Numbered from the stretch's first letter, positions 55,798 to 64,000 are shown. The stretch: 64,000 nucleotides of DNA from CAVZYN01 sp963779515 (GCA_963779515.1 CAVZYN010000001.1:744001-808000), one strand, 5' to 3'. Translations and numbers: made by a program. The notes: generated from the sequence alone by a model not told the origin.

Positions 55798-56655
55798 TCA
55801 GTGAGGGACCTTTGTCCAGAGCCGCTTCTTGGCAAAGAACAGCAGGACCGCCGTGATCAGCAGATAGATCAACACCATCTTGCCGATGCGCTTGCGGTCT
55901 TCGAGGGTGGGGTCGCTGGCCCATGCGATAAACGCCGTCACATCCTGGGCATACTGCGCGATCGTCTGCGGCGACCCGTCGGTATATTTCACCTGACCGT
56001 CGCTCAACGGCTGGATCATCGCGATCTGATTGCCCGGGTAGTACGCATTGTAGTTCATGCCCTCGGACATCTTCATGCCCGCCGGTTCTTTCACGTATCC
56101 GGTCAGCAGGGCGTAGATGTAGTCCGCGCCGCCCTCCTGATACCCTGTGATGATGTCCTTCAGCATGCCGCCGGGCACGGCGTAGAAGGGCCGGTCGACC
56201 TCGACGCCGCGCGCCTTGGCCATGATCGAAAGATCGGGCGGCAGCGCCCCGTTGTTGACCGAGCGCGCTTCCTGCTCGTTCGCGAACGGGGACGGCAGGT
56301 AGTCCGACAATCGGCCGGGGCGCTGGAACATCTTGCCCTGGTCGTTGGGGCCGTCGGCGACCTTGTAGGTCGCGGCCAGCGCCTTGGTTCCCTCTTCGGG
56401 GAAGCCCGGACCGGTGGGCTCCGCCAGATTGCGGAACGCGATGCGCTTCATGCCGTGGCATGACGAGCAGACTTCCTTGTAGACGAGGAAGCCGCGTTGC
56501 AGCTGGTTGTTGTTGAAGTAGCCATTGACGCCTGCGAACGACCACGGCTGCCGTTCAATGTGGATGGCGTCCCCCGCGGCGACCGCCGCACTCGCGGCGA
56601 GCGACAGCGCGATTGCCGCGCCGCCGAGAGCCTTGATGCCAAATTTGAGTGTCAT
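55798..56655 (-). CDS. petC: Cytochrome c1 of the bc1 complex
   Basis: A 285-residue c-type cytochrome: signal peptide (residues 1-~27), heme motif CSSCHGMKR near 64, the distal methionine region YNAYYPGNQIAM near 205, and a C-terminal membrane anchor (MVLIYLLITAVLLFFAKK). It carries electrons from the Rieske protein to soluble or membrane cytochrome c. It is encoded separately from cytochrome b, unlike the fused fbcH of Bradyrhizobium. Last gene of the petABC operon. Confidence 0.96.
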   Translation of the reverse strand: MTLKFGIKALGGAAIALSLAASAAVAAGDAIHIERQPWSFAGVNGYFNNNQLQRGFLVYKEVCSSCHGMKRIAFRNLAEPTGPGFPEEGTKALAATYKVADGPNDQGKMFQRPGRLSDYLPSPFANEQEARSVNNGALPPDLSIMAKARGVEVDRPFYAVPGGMLKDIITGYQEGGADYIYALLTGYVKEPAGMKMSEGMNYNAYYPGNQIAMIQPLSDGQVKYTDGSPQTIAQYAQDVTAFIAWASDPTLEDRKRIGKMVLIYLLITAVLLFFAKKRLWTKVPH

Positions 56656-56673
56656 GGATCAGGTCTCCGCGAT

Positions 56674-57948
56674 TCAGCGCTTTTCAGGCGCATGTGCCGC
56701 GCCCGCGACTGGCGTCAGGCCAGCAGTTTTACCGAGGACGGCTTCCGTGATGCTGCCGGGCAGCTTGTTCGGCGTTTCCGCCAGACCAACCCACGGCATG
56801 ATGACTAGGAAGAACGCGAAGTAGTAGAGCGTGAATATGCGCGCCCAGAATACGTAGATGCCTTCAGCGGGCTTGCCGCCCAGATACCCGAGCGCGATCA
56901 CCGTGAAGAAGAAGCCCCACAGGAACCACTTGAAGATCGGGCGGTACTTCGCCGACCGCACGCGGCTGGTATCGAGCCACGGCAGGAAGCACAGGATCAG
57001 GATCGACCCGAACATCAGCAGCACGCCGCCGAGCTTCGAGGGCACTGCGCGCAGGATGGCGTAGAACGGCAGGTAATACCATTCCGGTACGATGTGCGGT
57101 GGCGTCGAGAGCGGGTTGGCCTCGATGTAGTTGTCCGCATGCCCGAGATAGTCGGGTGCGAAGAAGATGAACCACGCGAACAGCAGCATGAACACCGCCA
57201 TCGCGAACAGGTCCTTCATGATGGCGAACGGCGCCATCGGCACCGAATCGGACTTCGACTTGACGTCGACACCGGTCGGATTGTTCTGGCCAACAACGTG
57301 CAGCGCCCAGATGTGCAGCGCCACCACGCCTGCGATGACGAACGGCAGCAGGTAGTGCAGCGAGAAGAAGCGGTTCAGCGTGACACCGGAGACGCCATAG
57401 CCGCCCCACAGCCACTTGGTGATCAATTCACCGACCAACGGGATCGCGGTGAAGAAGTTCGTGATCACGGTCGCGCCCCAGAAGCTCATTTGGCCCCAGG
57501 GCAATGAGTACCCGAGGAACCCGGTCGCCATCATCAGCAGGTAGATGATGACGCCGAGGATCCAGAGAATTTCGCGCGGTGCTTTGTACGAGCCGTAGTA
57601 GAGCCCGCGCGCGATGTGGATATAGACCGCAAGGAAGAACATCGACGCCCCGACGGCGTGGATGTTCCTGATCAGCCAGCCGTAGTTGACGTCGCGGCGG
57701 ATGCTCTCGACCGAGTTGAACGCCTCCGTGGCGCTCGGCACGTAGTGCATCGCCAGAACGACACCGGTCAGGATCTGGACGCCCAGCATCATCGTCAGGA
57801 TGGCACCGAACGTCCACATGTAGTTGAGGTTGCGCGGTGTCGGGAAATCGACGAACTGGCCATGCATCATGCGTGGCAGCGGCAAGCGCTCGTCGATCCA
57901 CTTTTCGGCGCGGCTCTTGGGATTATAGGTCAACTCGTGGTTGGCCAT
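56674..57948 (-). CDS. petB: Cytochrome b of the bc1 complex
   Basis: A 424-residue protein with eight hydrophobic helices and the heme-ligand histidine pairs (HAVGASMFFLAVYIH and HYLLPFVIAGVVALHIWALH). The quinol-oxidation PEWY motif is present (VPEWYYLPFYAILR). The start at 57948 (MANHELTYNPKSRAE) is 8 bases after the Rieske stop. C-terminal residues after helix eight are alanine/proline-rich. Confidence 0.97.
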   Translation of the reverse strand: MANHELTYNPKSRAEKWIDERLPLPRMMHGQFVDFPTPRNLNYMWTFGAILTMMLGVQILTGVVLAMHYVPSATEAFNSVESIRRDVNYGWLIRNIHAVGASMFFLAVYIHIARGLYYGSYKAPREILWILGVIIYLLMMATGFLGYSLPWGQMSFWGATVITNFFTAIPLVGELITKWLWGGYGVSGVTLNRFFSLHYLLPFVIAGVVALHIWALHVVGQNNPTGVDVKSKSDSVPMAPFAIMKDLFAMAVFMLLFAWFIFFAPDYLGHADNYIEANPLSTPPHIVPEWYYLPFYAILRAVPSKLGGVLLMFGSILILCFLPWLDTSRVRSAKYRPIFKWFLWGFFFTVIALGYLGGKPAEGIYVFWARIFTLYYFAFFLVIMPWVGLAETPNKLPGSITEAVLGKTAGLTPVAGAAHAPEKR

Positions 57949-57956
57949 GGTGCGCC

Positions 57957-58502
57957 TCAACCGATCTTGATCTTGCTGTCGGACACGAACTCATAGGGCG
58001 GCACATCGAGATTTTTCGGTGCCGGGCCTTTGCGAATGCGTCCTGATGTATCGTAGTGTGACCCGTGGCAAGGGCAGAACCAGCCGCCGAAATCGCCCTT
58101 GGCGTCCGCAATCGACTGGCCTTTGGGGATGCAACCCAAGTGCGTGCAGATGCCGACCAGGACGAGCCAGTTTTCCTTGCCTTTCTTGACGCGCTGACCA
58201 TCGACGGCCTGCGTGCGATCCGGCAGATCCGTCAAGGGCGTCGCGGCGGCCTTCGCGATCTCGTCCTTCGTGCGGTTGCGAATAAAGACGGGCTTGCCGC
58301 GCCACATCGCCGTGATGGCTTGGCCCTCTTTGATCGGCGCCAGATCGATCTCGGTCGAGGCCAGTGCCTGCGTCGAGGCGTCGGGGTTCATCTGCTGGAT
58401 GAATGGCCAAAGCGCGATCGCAACGCCGACGCCCGCGAACGACTGGGCCGCAAGCGTCAGAAAATCCCGGCGCGAATTGTCTTCAGGTAGGTGAGACGCC
58501 AA
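57957..58502 (-). CDS. petA: Rieske iron-sulfur protein of the bc1 complex
   Basis: A 181-residue protein whose 2Fe-2S cluster is held by CTHLGC and CPCHGSH. The TTG at 58502 is chosen because GGAGG is 5 bases upstream and it gives the family N-terminus ASHLPEDNSRRDFLTLAA, with twin arginines before the membrane anchor (Tat export). A longer frame to 58556 adds residues unlike the family. First gene of petABC. Confidence 0.95.
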   Translation of the reverse strand: MASHLPEDNSRRDFLTLAAQSFAGVGVAIALWPFIQQMNPDASTQALASTEIDLAPIKEGQAITAMWRGKPVFIRNRTKDEIAKAAATPLTDLPDRTQAVDGQRVKKGKENWLVLVGICTHLGCIPKGQSIADAKGDFGGWFCPCHGSHYDTSGRIRKGPAPKNLDVPPYEFVSDSKIKIG

Positions 58503-58818
58503 GGCGGCCTCCTTCTCGATGGAACCCTTGATCGCGCCGTGCGGCGGAGCGGCCAAGCCGAATGCAAAGCTTCGTGGATGCGTTGTCCACGCGAACCGGC
58601 CGGGGTGACGCGGTCCTCGCTGCCAACGAATAACAACGGCTTACAATGTATATGGATGGCCCCGCGCTCCCCGACAGGGCGTTTTGACGCGCGGTCTTTT
58701 CGCACCATTCGCCGGGCTTCACAAGGTCGGTGCAGGGGGATTGTAGCCGTGATTTTTGGGGCAATTTGGCGCATCCTCCCAGCGCGCGAATGCCATGCAT
58801 CAAGGAGCGATTGGAGCC
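58503..58818. other. Divergent intergenic region petA-trmL
   Basis: 316 bases separate the petA start from the trmL start. It must hold the promoters of both genes, but I see no palindrome, repeat or clear consensus promoter. Short open frames within it look spurious. Confidence 0.4.
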
Positions 58819-59280
58819 ATGCGGCTTGCCCTCTACCAACCGGATATACCGCAGAACACGGGGGCGGTTCTGCGCACCTGCGTGTGTCTCGGTGTGCCCG
58901 TGGATATCATCCGCCCCACCGGATTTGAGCTCAGCGACAAGTCCCTGAGGCGGACGGGGCTCGACTATCTGACGTCTGTGGATCTGACCATCCATGAGAG
59001 TTTTGCCGCATTCGATGAAGTCCGCCGGTCCAATCGCCACCGGCTTGTAGTGCTGTCCACGGCCGGTGCCGTGAGCCATGTCGATTTCGTGTTCGGATCC
59101 GCCGACACGTTGCTGTTGGGCCGCGAGAGCGCGGGTGTGCCGGCCGAGATCCACGCCTTGGCTGACGCGCGCATCAAGATCCCGCTCAAGCCAGGTGCGC
59201 GCTCGCTCAACGTCGCCATTGCAGCGGCAATGGCGCTCGGCGAGGCGCTGCGGCAGACGCGCGCCTTCGCCGCGCCGTGA
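58819..59280 (+). CDS. trmL: tRNA (cytidine(34)-2'-O)-methyltransferase
   Basis: SPOUT-family RNA methyltransferase that 2'-O-methylates the wobble base of leucine tRNAs. The 153-residue length fits the minimal TrmL fold. Motifs: LYQPDIPQNTGAVLRTC near residues 5-21, LLLGRESAGVP near 97, and the knot residues ARSLNVAIAAAMALGEAL near 126-143. The start at 58819 (MRLALYQPD) is the family start; an upstream ATG adds unrelated residues. Confidence 0.95.
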   Translation: MRLALYQPDIPQNTGAVLRTCVCLGVPVDIIRPTGFELSDKSLRRTGLDYLTSVDLTIHESFAAFDEVRRSNRHRLVVLSTAGAVSHVDFVFGSADTLLLGRESAGVPAEIHALADARIKIPLKPGARSLNVAIAAAMALGEALRQTRAFAAP

Positions 59281-59335
59281 CGGCCAGAGCGTACGACGTA
59301 AACGCCGCTGGAGCGCCATTTGGACGTCTTTGCCC

Positions 59336-59734
59336 TTACTTTTCGACGCGCGCCGCGAGTGACTGAAACAACCGCGCGTGCCGGAAGCGGACCAGGGCGA
59401 ACATGTTGAAAAAGTGCATCGCGCCGAGGACCACGACCGCGAGCCCGATCTTGGTCGAGAGTTGCTCGACCGCCTCCACCATGCTCTGCGCACGGCTGCC
59501 AAACCGCAGCGCCAGCGAAATGAAACCGATGTTGACCAGGTAGAATCCCACCAGCAGCAGGTGGTTGATCGAATCCGCGAGGGTCTCCCGGCCGGCGAAG
59601 TTCTCGACCAGGAAAACGCGGCCGTTCTTGTTGAGCGTGCGCCCGACCCAAACGGTAATGGCGAGACTGACGATCACGTAGATGGCGTAGGTCGCGATCA
59701 TCGTCACTTCGTTGGCCGTCATCAGGTGGTGCAT
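59336..59734 (-). CDS. Small integral membrane protein divergent from an SdpR-like repressor
   Basis: A 132-residue protein with three or four hydrophobic segments (about residues 12-32, 55-80, 92-115). The conserved-looking core includes TLNKNGRVFLVENFAGRETL and FFNMFALVRFRHARLF. I do not recognise a named family. GGGAG lies 8 bases before the ATG at 59734. It is divergent from the ArsR/SdpR-like gene, and twin palindromes lie between, so it is probably repressed by that protein. Confidence 0.75.
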   Translation of the reverse strand: MHHLMTANEVTMIATYAIYVIVSLAITVWVGRTLNKNGRVFLVENFAGRETLADSINHLLLVGFYLVNIGFISLALRFGSRAQSMVEAVEQLSTKIGLAVVVLGAMHFFNMFALVRFRHARLFQSLAARVEK

Positions 59735-59769
59735 TGAATTTACTCCCTGCCTGTGTTATCCTTTAGGAA

Positions 59770-59787
59770 ATTAGCCACCGGGCTAAT
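59770..59787. promoter_or_regulatory. Operator palindrome 1 (SdpR-like repressor)
   Basis: ATTAGCC-N4-GGCTAAT, perfect 7-base arms, 36 bases upstream of the membrane-protein start. It shares half-site and spacer with operator 2. Confidence 0.7.
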
Positions 59788-59813
59788 TAAGCAATCAATA
59801 GCGCATGGAGCTA

Positions 59814-59831
59814 TTTAGTCAACTGGCTAAA
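59814..59831. promoter_or_regulatory. Operator palindrome 2 (SdpR-like repressor)
   Basis: TTTAGTC-N4-GGCTAAA, one mismatch in 7-base arms, 17 bases before the repressor start. Centres of the two palindromes are 44 bases apart, about four helical turns, so dimers could bind the same DNA face. Confidence 0.7.
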
Positions 59832-59848
59832 TGGGGCAGGGTTACCGG

Positions 59849-60178
59849 ATGGACAAGATTTTTGAAGCGCTATCGTCGGGAGTCCGGCGCAAGATCCTTG
59901 CGTATTTGTCGGCAAGCCCCCTGACGGCAGGGGAGATCGCGGGCCGTTTCGACATGTCGAAGCCATCCGTATCGAAGCATCTCAGCATCCTCGAGAACGC
60001 CGGCCTCATTGAAAGCGAAAAGCGCGGCCAGTTCATCCACTACAGTTTGGTGCGCGAGAGCCTTGTGAACACGCTCAACGGCTTCGTGCAGGAAGTCTGC
60101 CCCGTTGCCCGCCCCATCAAACGCGAGAGCGAGAAGCGGGCGCAAGCGGCTGTGCCCGCCATCGGCGACAAGACCTGA
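59849..60178 (+). CDS. ArsR-superfamily repressor (SdpR-like)
   Basis: A 109-residue winged-helix protein: MDKIFEALSSGVRRKILAYL, then the recognition helix MSKPSVSKHLSILENAGLI and wing ESEKRGQFIHYSL. It lacks the metal-binding ELCVC motif of ArsR/SmtB and matches the SdpR autorepressor group better. The ATG at 59849 follows CAGGG. Twin palindromes upstream suggest it represses itself and the divergent membrane-protein gene. TRAP system 2 begins 106 bases downstream. Confidence 0.88.
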   Translation: MDKIFEALSSGVRRKILAYLSASPLTAGEIAGRFDMSKPSVSKHLSILENAGLIESEKRGQFIHYSLVRESLVNTLNGFVQEVCPVARPIKRESEKRAQAAVPAIGDKT

Positions 60179-60283
60179 AATTCAGCGCCGGACGTGATCG
60201 GGCCGCGCTTGCGGCGGCGTGCGGCATCCTGTTAGACGTGAGGCACAACAAAACGTGCCGCAGCGCACGTAACGGGAGGTCAT

Positions 60284-61312
60284 ATGAAACGACGGTCGAT
60301 TGCATTGGGACTGATCGCAGTGGCGGCCGCCGCCATCGCGCCGGCATCCGCGCAGGAAAAGACGCACGAGTGGAAGTACTCGCACTGGGTGCCCGCGACC
60401 CATCCCCTGCACGGAATTTTGCAAAGCTGGGCGAAGTCGATCGATGACGCCTCCAAGGGCACGATCAAGATCTCGATCTTCCCGGCCCAGCAGCTTGGCA
60501 AGGCGCCCGACCATTACGACATGGTCGAGAAGGGCATCGCCGATGTCGCCTATGTCTCGACCGGTTATCAGGCCGGCCGCATGCTGGTGACGAGCGCTGC
60601 TCAATTGCCCTTCATGATGAGCAACGCTGAAGGCGGCTCGAAGGCCTTCGACGAATGGTATCGCCCCTACGCCGCGAAGGATCTGCCGGGCGTCAAGATG
60701 TGCTACATGTACACGCACGACGTGGCGACGTTGCATTCCAAGAAAGAAATCCGCACGCCCGATCAGATCAAGGGCATGAAGATCCGCCCGGCGCATGCGA
60801 CCATGGGCGCCTGGATGACGTCGCTCGGCGCCACCACCGTGCAGGTCTCGGCTCCCGAAGCCCGCGAAGCGCTCGAGCGCGGCGTCGCCGATGCCATCAC
60901 CTTCCCCTGGGGCTCGCTGTTCGGCTTCAAGATTGACGGCATTACTAAGTTCCACATCGATGAACCGATGTACGTCGCAACGTTCGCGACCATCATCAAC
61001 AACGACAAGTACAATTCTCTCTCCGACGCCCAGAAGAAGGTCATCGATGACCACTGCACCACCGCGTGGGCGGGCAAGACGGCCGGCGACTGGCAGAAGT
61101 GGGAAGACGAAGGCCGCCAGAAGATGAAGGCGCCCGGCTCTGGCCACACCATCGTCAAGCTCACCAAGGACGAGGTTGCGGCCTGGCGCAAATCGGCCGA
61201 ACCCGTGGTCGCCAAGTATATCGCCGACATGAAGGCCGCCGGCCATGACGGCGAGAAGGCACTCGCCGATCTCAAGGCGGCGCTGAAGAAGCACAACGCC
61301 TTGGCTGAGTGA
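60284..61312 (+). CDS. dctP: TRAP transporter solute-binding protein DctP, system 2
   Basis: A 342-residue periplasmic binding protein: signal peptide MKRRSIALGLIAVAAAAIAP..SAQ, then EWKYSHWVPATHPLHGILQS. Substrate-site features are GMKIRPAHATMGAWMTSLGAT and APEAREALERGVADAITFPW. GGGAGG lies 6 bases before the ATG. It is intact, unlike DctP of system 1, and belongs to a different subgroup. Substrate unknown. Confidence 0.93.
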   Translation: MKRRSIALGLIAVAAAAIAPASAQEKTHEWKYSHWVPATHPLHGILQSWAKSIDDASKGTIKISIFPAQQLGKAPDHYDMVEKGIADVAYVSTGYQAGRMLVTSAAQLPFMMSNAEGGSKAFDEWYRPYAAKDLPGVKMCYMYTHDVATLHSKKEIRTPDQIKGMKIRPAHATMGAWMTSLGATTVQVSAPEAREALERGVADAITFPWGSLFGFKIDGITKFHIDEPMYVATFATIINNDKYNSLSDAQKKVIDDHCTTAWAGKTAGDWQKWEDEGRQKMKAPGSGHTIVKLTKDEVAAWRKSAEPVVAKYIADMKAAGHDGEKALADLKAALKKHNALAE

Positions 61313-61330
61313 TCGCGCCAAAACTGCGGC

Positions 61331-61350
61331 GGGTCCGCGTCTGCGGGCCC
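61331..61350 (+). terminator. Attenuator-like hairpin between dctP and dctQ
   Basis: GGGTCCGC-GTCT-GCGGGCCC: 8-base stem (one G-T pair), 4-base loop, followed by GTTTCGTTGT. It is a weak intrinsic terminator that would lower permease expression relative to the binding protein, a common arrangement. Confidence 0.5.
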
Positions 61351-61382
61351 GTTTCGTTGTCCGCCGCCCGAGACGCTGCTTC

Positions 61383-61880
61383 ATGCTCGACCGCACCATT
61401 GGTCTCATCGAAAAGATCGGCGGCCTGTTTCTGCTTGCGGTCGCGACGTTGACGTTCGTGATGGTGATCCTGCGCAAATTCTTCGACACCGGCATTCCCG
61501 ACTGGTTCGATTTCTCCCGCCTCATGCAAGGCATAGCGCTGTTCTGGGGAATTGCCTGCGTCTCCTATCGCGGCGGCCACATTCTCGTGGATCTCGTTTG
61601 GGACTTTTCGAACGAGAAGAACAAGCGACGGATCGACGTGTTCGCGGGCGTCGCGCTCCTTCTGTTCCTGGCAACCTTCGCGTTCTTTGCGATGCAAGCC
61701 GCGATCGAGATGCGGGGCAAAAACCTGCTGACGTCGGATCTGCGCATTCCGCAATGGGGTTTCTACCTCACCGGCGCACTCGGCATCGTCGCCTCGGTCT
61801 TCATGGCGCTCGCCCGCTTCCGCCGCGTCATGCGGGAGCCCGCGTCAGGGGCCGGCACGGCCGAGGCCGCCGGTCCATGA
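61383..61880 (+). CDS. dctQ: TRAP transporter small permease DctQ, system 2
   Basis: A 165-residue four-helix membrane protein (LFLLAVATLTFVMVILRKFF, GIALFWGIACVSYRGGHILVDL). Its stop overlaps the dctM start (ATGA), so the two are coupled. The short C-terminal tail is proline/alanine-rich. Confidence 0.93.
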   Translation: MLDRTIGLIEKIGGLFLLAVATLTFVMVILRKFFDTGIPDWFDFSRLMQGIALFWGIACVSYRGGHILVDLVWDFSNEKNKRRIDVFAGVALLLFLATFAFFAMQAAIEMRGKNLLTSDLRIPQWGFYLTGALGIVASVFMALARFRRVMREPASGAGTAEAAGP

Positions 61881-63217
61881 CTAACACGCTGCTCGCGACC
61901 TTTGGTTTCGCCCTGATGTTCGTTTTGATGCTGCTGCGCGTGCCGATTGGCGTCGCGATGGGCATCACGGGCGTCGTCGGGTTCGGCTTGCACTCCGGTT
62001 GGAAAGCCGGCTTCGCCTTACTCGGCCAGGTACCGTGGTCGGTCGTCACCGACTACAACTTCTCCGTCATTCCGATGTTCGTACTGATGGGGACATTCGC
62101 GGCGGCGTCGGGCATGAGCCGCGATCTCTTTCACATGGGGGAAGCCTGGTTCGGCCACATGCGCGGCGGGCTCGCAGTTGGATCCATCGTCGCCTGCGGT
62201 GGCTTTGCCGCCATCAACGGGTCGGCCGTTGCCACCGCCGCCACCATGTCCACGATCGCGCTCCCCGAGATGCGCAAGCGTGGCTATCACCCGGGCTTTG
62301 CCGCGGGCGTCGTCGCCGCTGGCGGTACCATCGGCATCATGATCCCGCCCTCGGTTATCTTCGTGCTCTACGGCATCATGACCGAGACCGACATCGCCAA
62401 GCTGTTCTTCGCTGGCATCGTGCCGGGGCTGATGGCGATCGTCATGTATTCGATCACGGTGCAACTGGTCGGGCTGATGCGGCCCGATTGGATGCCACGC
62501 GGCCAGCGATGGCCGTGGTCCGAGCGGTTCCGTTCACTCAGCAACATTTGGCCGGTGGCGCTGCTCTTCATGTTCGTCCTCGGCGGCATGTACGGCGGCT
62601 ATTTCACGACCACCGAGGCGGCGGGTATGGGCGCCATGGGCGCACTCATCCTCGGCGTCGTGCGCCGGACGCTCCCCGTGCCCGCGATCATGGAATGCCT
62701 GGTCGAAGCGCTGAAAGTGTCCTCGTCGATTTTCGTCGTCGTGATCGGCGCCTATCTGTTCGGTTACTTCCTCACCATCACGCAGACCACGCAGGCCATT
62801 GTGACCTGGATCTCCGCGCTGCCGTTCGGCCCCTACGGCATTCTCGCCGTGATCCTGGCCGGATATTTCATTCTCGGTGCGTTGATGGATGAGCTTGCGA
62901 TGATCTTGCTGACGGTGCCGATTGTTTTTCCCGTCATGATGCAGCTCGGTTTCGATCCCGTCTGGTTCGGCGTCATCATCGTCATGGCCGTCACGCTCGG
63001 CATGATCTGCCCACCCGTCGGCATCAACGTCTTCGTCATCAATTCGATCCATCGCGACATCAGTTTGCCGCGCATCTACGCTGGCGTCATGCCGTTCATC
63101 GTCAGCGATATCCTACGGCTCGTCGTTCTGTGCGCCTTCCCGGCCTTGTCGCTGGCGCTGCCCAATGCCATGGACCAGCCCATCGGGCAGGTGCTGCGGG
63201 CGATTTTGGGGTTTTAG
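61877..63217 (+). CDS. dctM: TRAP transporter large permease DctM, system 2
   Basis: A 446-residue protein with about 12 helices and DctM signatures NGSAVATAATMSTIALPEM, GGTIGIMIPPSVIFVLYG, TTTEAAGMGAMGA and MICPPVGINVFVI. The ATG at 61877 overlaps the dctQ stop. The stop codon (TAG, 63215-63217) merges with the first unit of a 16-base tandem repeat. Confidence 0.95.
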   Translation: MTNTLLATFGFALMFVLMLLRVPIGVAMGITGVVGFGLHSGWKAGFALLGQVPWSVVTDYNFSVIPMFVLMGTFAAASGMSRDLFHMGEAWFGHMRGGLAVGSIVACGGFAAINGSAVATAATMSTIALPEMRKRGYHPGFAAGVVAAGGTIGIMIPPSVIFVLYGIMTETDIAKLFFAGIVPGLMAIVMYSITVQLVGLMRPDWMPRGQRWPWSERFRSLSNIWPVALLFMFVLGGMYGGYFTTTEAAGMGAMGALILGVVRRTLPVPAIMECLVEALKVSSSIFVVVIGAYLFGYFLTITQTTQAIVTWISALPFGPYGILAVILAGYFILGALMDELAMILLTVPIVFPVMMQLGFDPVWFGVIIVMAVTLGMICPPVGINVFVINSIHRDISLPRIYAGVMPFIVSDILRLVVLCAFPALSLALPNAMDQPIGQVLRAILGF

Positions 63218-63279
63218 GATGCCCAATCTTGAGGATGCCCAATCTTGAGGATGCCCAATCTTGAGGATGCACTGTCTTG
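63216..63279. repeat. 16-base tandem repeat, four copies, at the dctM stop codon
   Basis: AGGATGCCCAATCTTG occurs three times exactly (63216, 63232, 63248) and once degenerate (63264-63279, AGGATGCACTGTCTTG). It begins with the last two bases of the dctM stop. No spacers. Confidence 0.92.
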
Positions 63280-63349
63280 TCGGCACGGTTCTGGACCGGA
63301 AGCGCCCGATCATGCAACACTATAAAAAAATCGTCAGGGAGGTTCTCGC

Positions 63350-64000
63350 ATGATCCGTTTCGCAACTCGATTGGGTACGCTCGTCGCGCTGATGTTCGCG
63401 CTGGCAACCGCCACCGTGGCGCAGGACTACCCGAACAAGCCTGTACGCTTGATCATCCCGTTCCCGCCCGGCGGCAGCAACGACATCGTCGGGCGCCTGA
63501 TCGCCCAGCAATTGAGCGACAGGCTTGGCAAGCAGGTGGTGGTCGACAACCGCGCCGGTGCCGGCGGTGTCATCGGCACCGAGTTGGCCGCTGCCGCCGC
63601 CCCCGACGGCTACACGCTGCTCGTCGTCTCCCTCGCGCATGCGGTCAATCCGTGGCTCTACAAGCTCAAATACGACCCGGTGAAATCGTTCGCGCCGATT
63701 GCGCTGTTCGGCAGCGGTCCCATCGTGCTCGTGGTCAATCCCGCGGTCCCGGCCAACAATGTCAAGGAACTCATTGCGCTGGCCAAGAAGGATCCCGGCA
63801 AGCTCAACCTCGCGCACGCAGGTGTCGGCAGCTTCCAGCATCTCGGCTCGTCGCTGTTCTTGTCGCTGACAGGCACCGACATTGTGCAGATTCCATTCAA
63901 GGGTGGTGGACCGGCGATGATCGATGTCGTGGCCGGCCACAGTCAGGTCATGTTGGGTTCGCTGGTGCAGACGACGCCGCACATCAAATCAGGAAAGCTC
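63350..64000 (+). CDS. Tripartite tricarboxylate transporter binding protein (Bug/TctC), cut by window end
   Basis: The first ~217 residues of a Bug-family periplasmic binding protein. The signal peptide (MIRFATRLGTLVALMFALAT..VAQ) is followed by the hallmark DYPNKPVRLIIPFPPGGSND and DNRAGAGGVIGTELAAAAAPDGYTLL. Bug proteins bind carboxylates for TctAB permeases or act as orphans. AGGGAGG is 8 bases before the ATG at 63350. The remaining third lies beyond the window. Confidence 0.93.
   Translation, partial: MIRFATRLGTLVALMFALATATVAQDYPNKPVRLIIPFPPGGSNDIVGRLIAQQLSDRLGKQVVVDNRAGAGGVIGTELAAAAAPDGYTLLVVSLAHAVNPWLYKLKYDPVKSFAPIALFGSGPIVLVVNPAVPANNVKELIALAKKDPGKLNLAHAGVGSFQHLGSSLFLSLTGTDIVQIPFKGGGPAMIDVVAGHSQVMLGSLVQTTPHIKSGKL

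Noticed and set aside
1..64000. Prophage, integrative element or insertion sequence
   Set aside because: No integrase, transposase, phage structural gene or attachment-site repeat was found; the two TA modules are explained by local duplication.

Overview
This window is GC-rich (about 60-65% by eye) chromosomal DNA. The gene set points to an alphaproteobacterium, most likely in or near the Hyphomicrobiales: a DksA-type protein with an alphaproteobacterial, cysteine-poor zinc-finger region, separate cytochrome b and c1 genes, an NdvA-like glucan exporter, an Omp25/31-type porin, DUF1127, a Bug/TctC solute-binding protein and two DctPQM TRAP systems. I found no rRNA, tRNA, CRISPR array, integrase, transposase or phage gene. 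Apart from one small duplication and a few repeats it looks like ordinary chromosome.

Layout. 0-6 kb: recJ, a small anchored protein, a hairpin-rich repeat and alaS (one-base frameshift). 6-10 kb: a wrecked IorB-type molybdopterin oxidoreductase gene beside its intact 2Fe-2S subunit gene, a WYL regulator with twin operators, and a DUF1127 gene. 10-12 kb: a UPF0280/DUF1185 pair. 12-17 kb: an unusual divergent module with an exported TPR-CHAT protease, a membrane-anchored partner and an exported caspase-like protease. 17-25 kb: folE followed at once by a BLUF photosensor, TRAP system 1, a D-2-hydroxyacid dehydrogenase with an HpcH aldolase, a porin and an orphan MoxR ATPase. 25-38 kb: DksA-like protein, YbdK ligase, two tandem alpha/beta hydrolases, class II DAHP synthase, OmpA-like protein, FAD oxidoreductase, GIY-YIG protein, a TetR-NTF2-DUF4336 operon with a palindromic operator, and an agmatinase-family gene. 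38-47 kb: envelope genes (LTA-synthase-like sulfatase, two fused ABC exporters, a YfhO-like protein). 47-55 kb: cytochrome b561, an intact Tat-exported IorB paralogue, a GGT-RidA-aminotransferase operon, and a tandem duplication carrying two toxin-antitoxin modules between mtnP and the aminotransferase gene. 55-64 kb: mtnP, the cytochrome bc1 operon, trmL, an SdpR-like repressor divergent from a membrane protein, TRAP system 2 and a TctC gene cut by the window end.

The strongest leads are: (i) the exported TPR-CHAT/caspase pair; (ii) the two 0.76-0.82 kb units, each mtnP 3' end + toxin-antitoxin + aminotransferase 5' end, joined at the 7-base word GGCGCCG; (iii) complementary halves of an aldehyde-oxidase-type enzyme, with an intact small subunit beside a dead large subunit and an intact large subunit 40 kb away with no small subunit; (iv) folE directly upstream of a blue-light sensor; and (v) palindromic operators beside three regulators.

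Single-base indels break several reading frames (alaS, the TPR-CHAT gene, dctP of TRAP 1, one hydrolase, an NTF2-like gene, one toxin and perhaps the caspase tail). Because alaS is normally essential, many of these are probably sequence errors. The IorB pseudogene is different: it carries a dense cluster of lesions.
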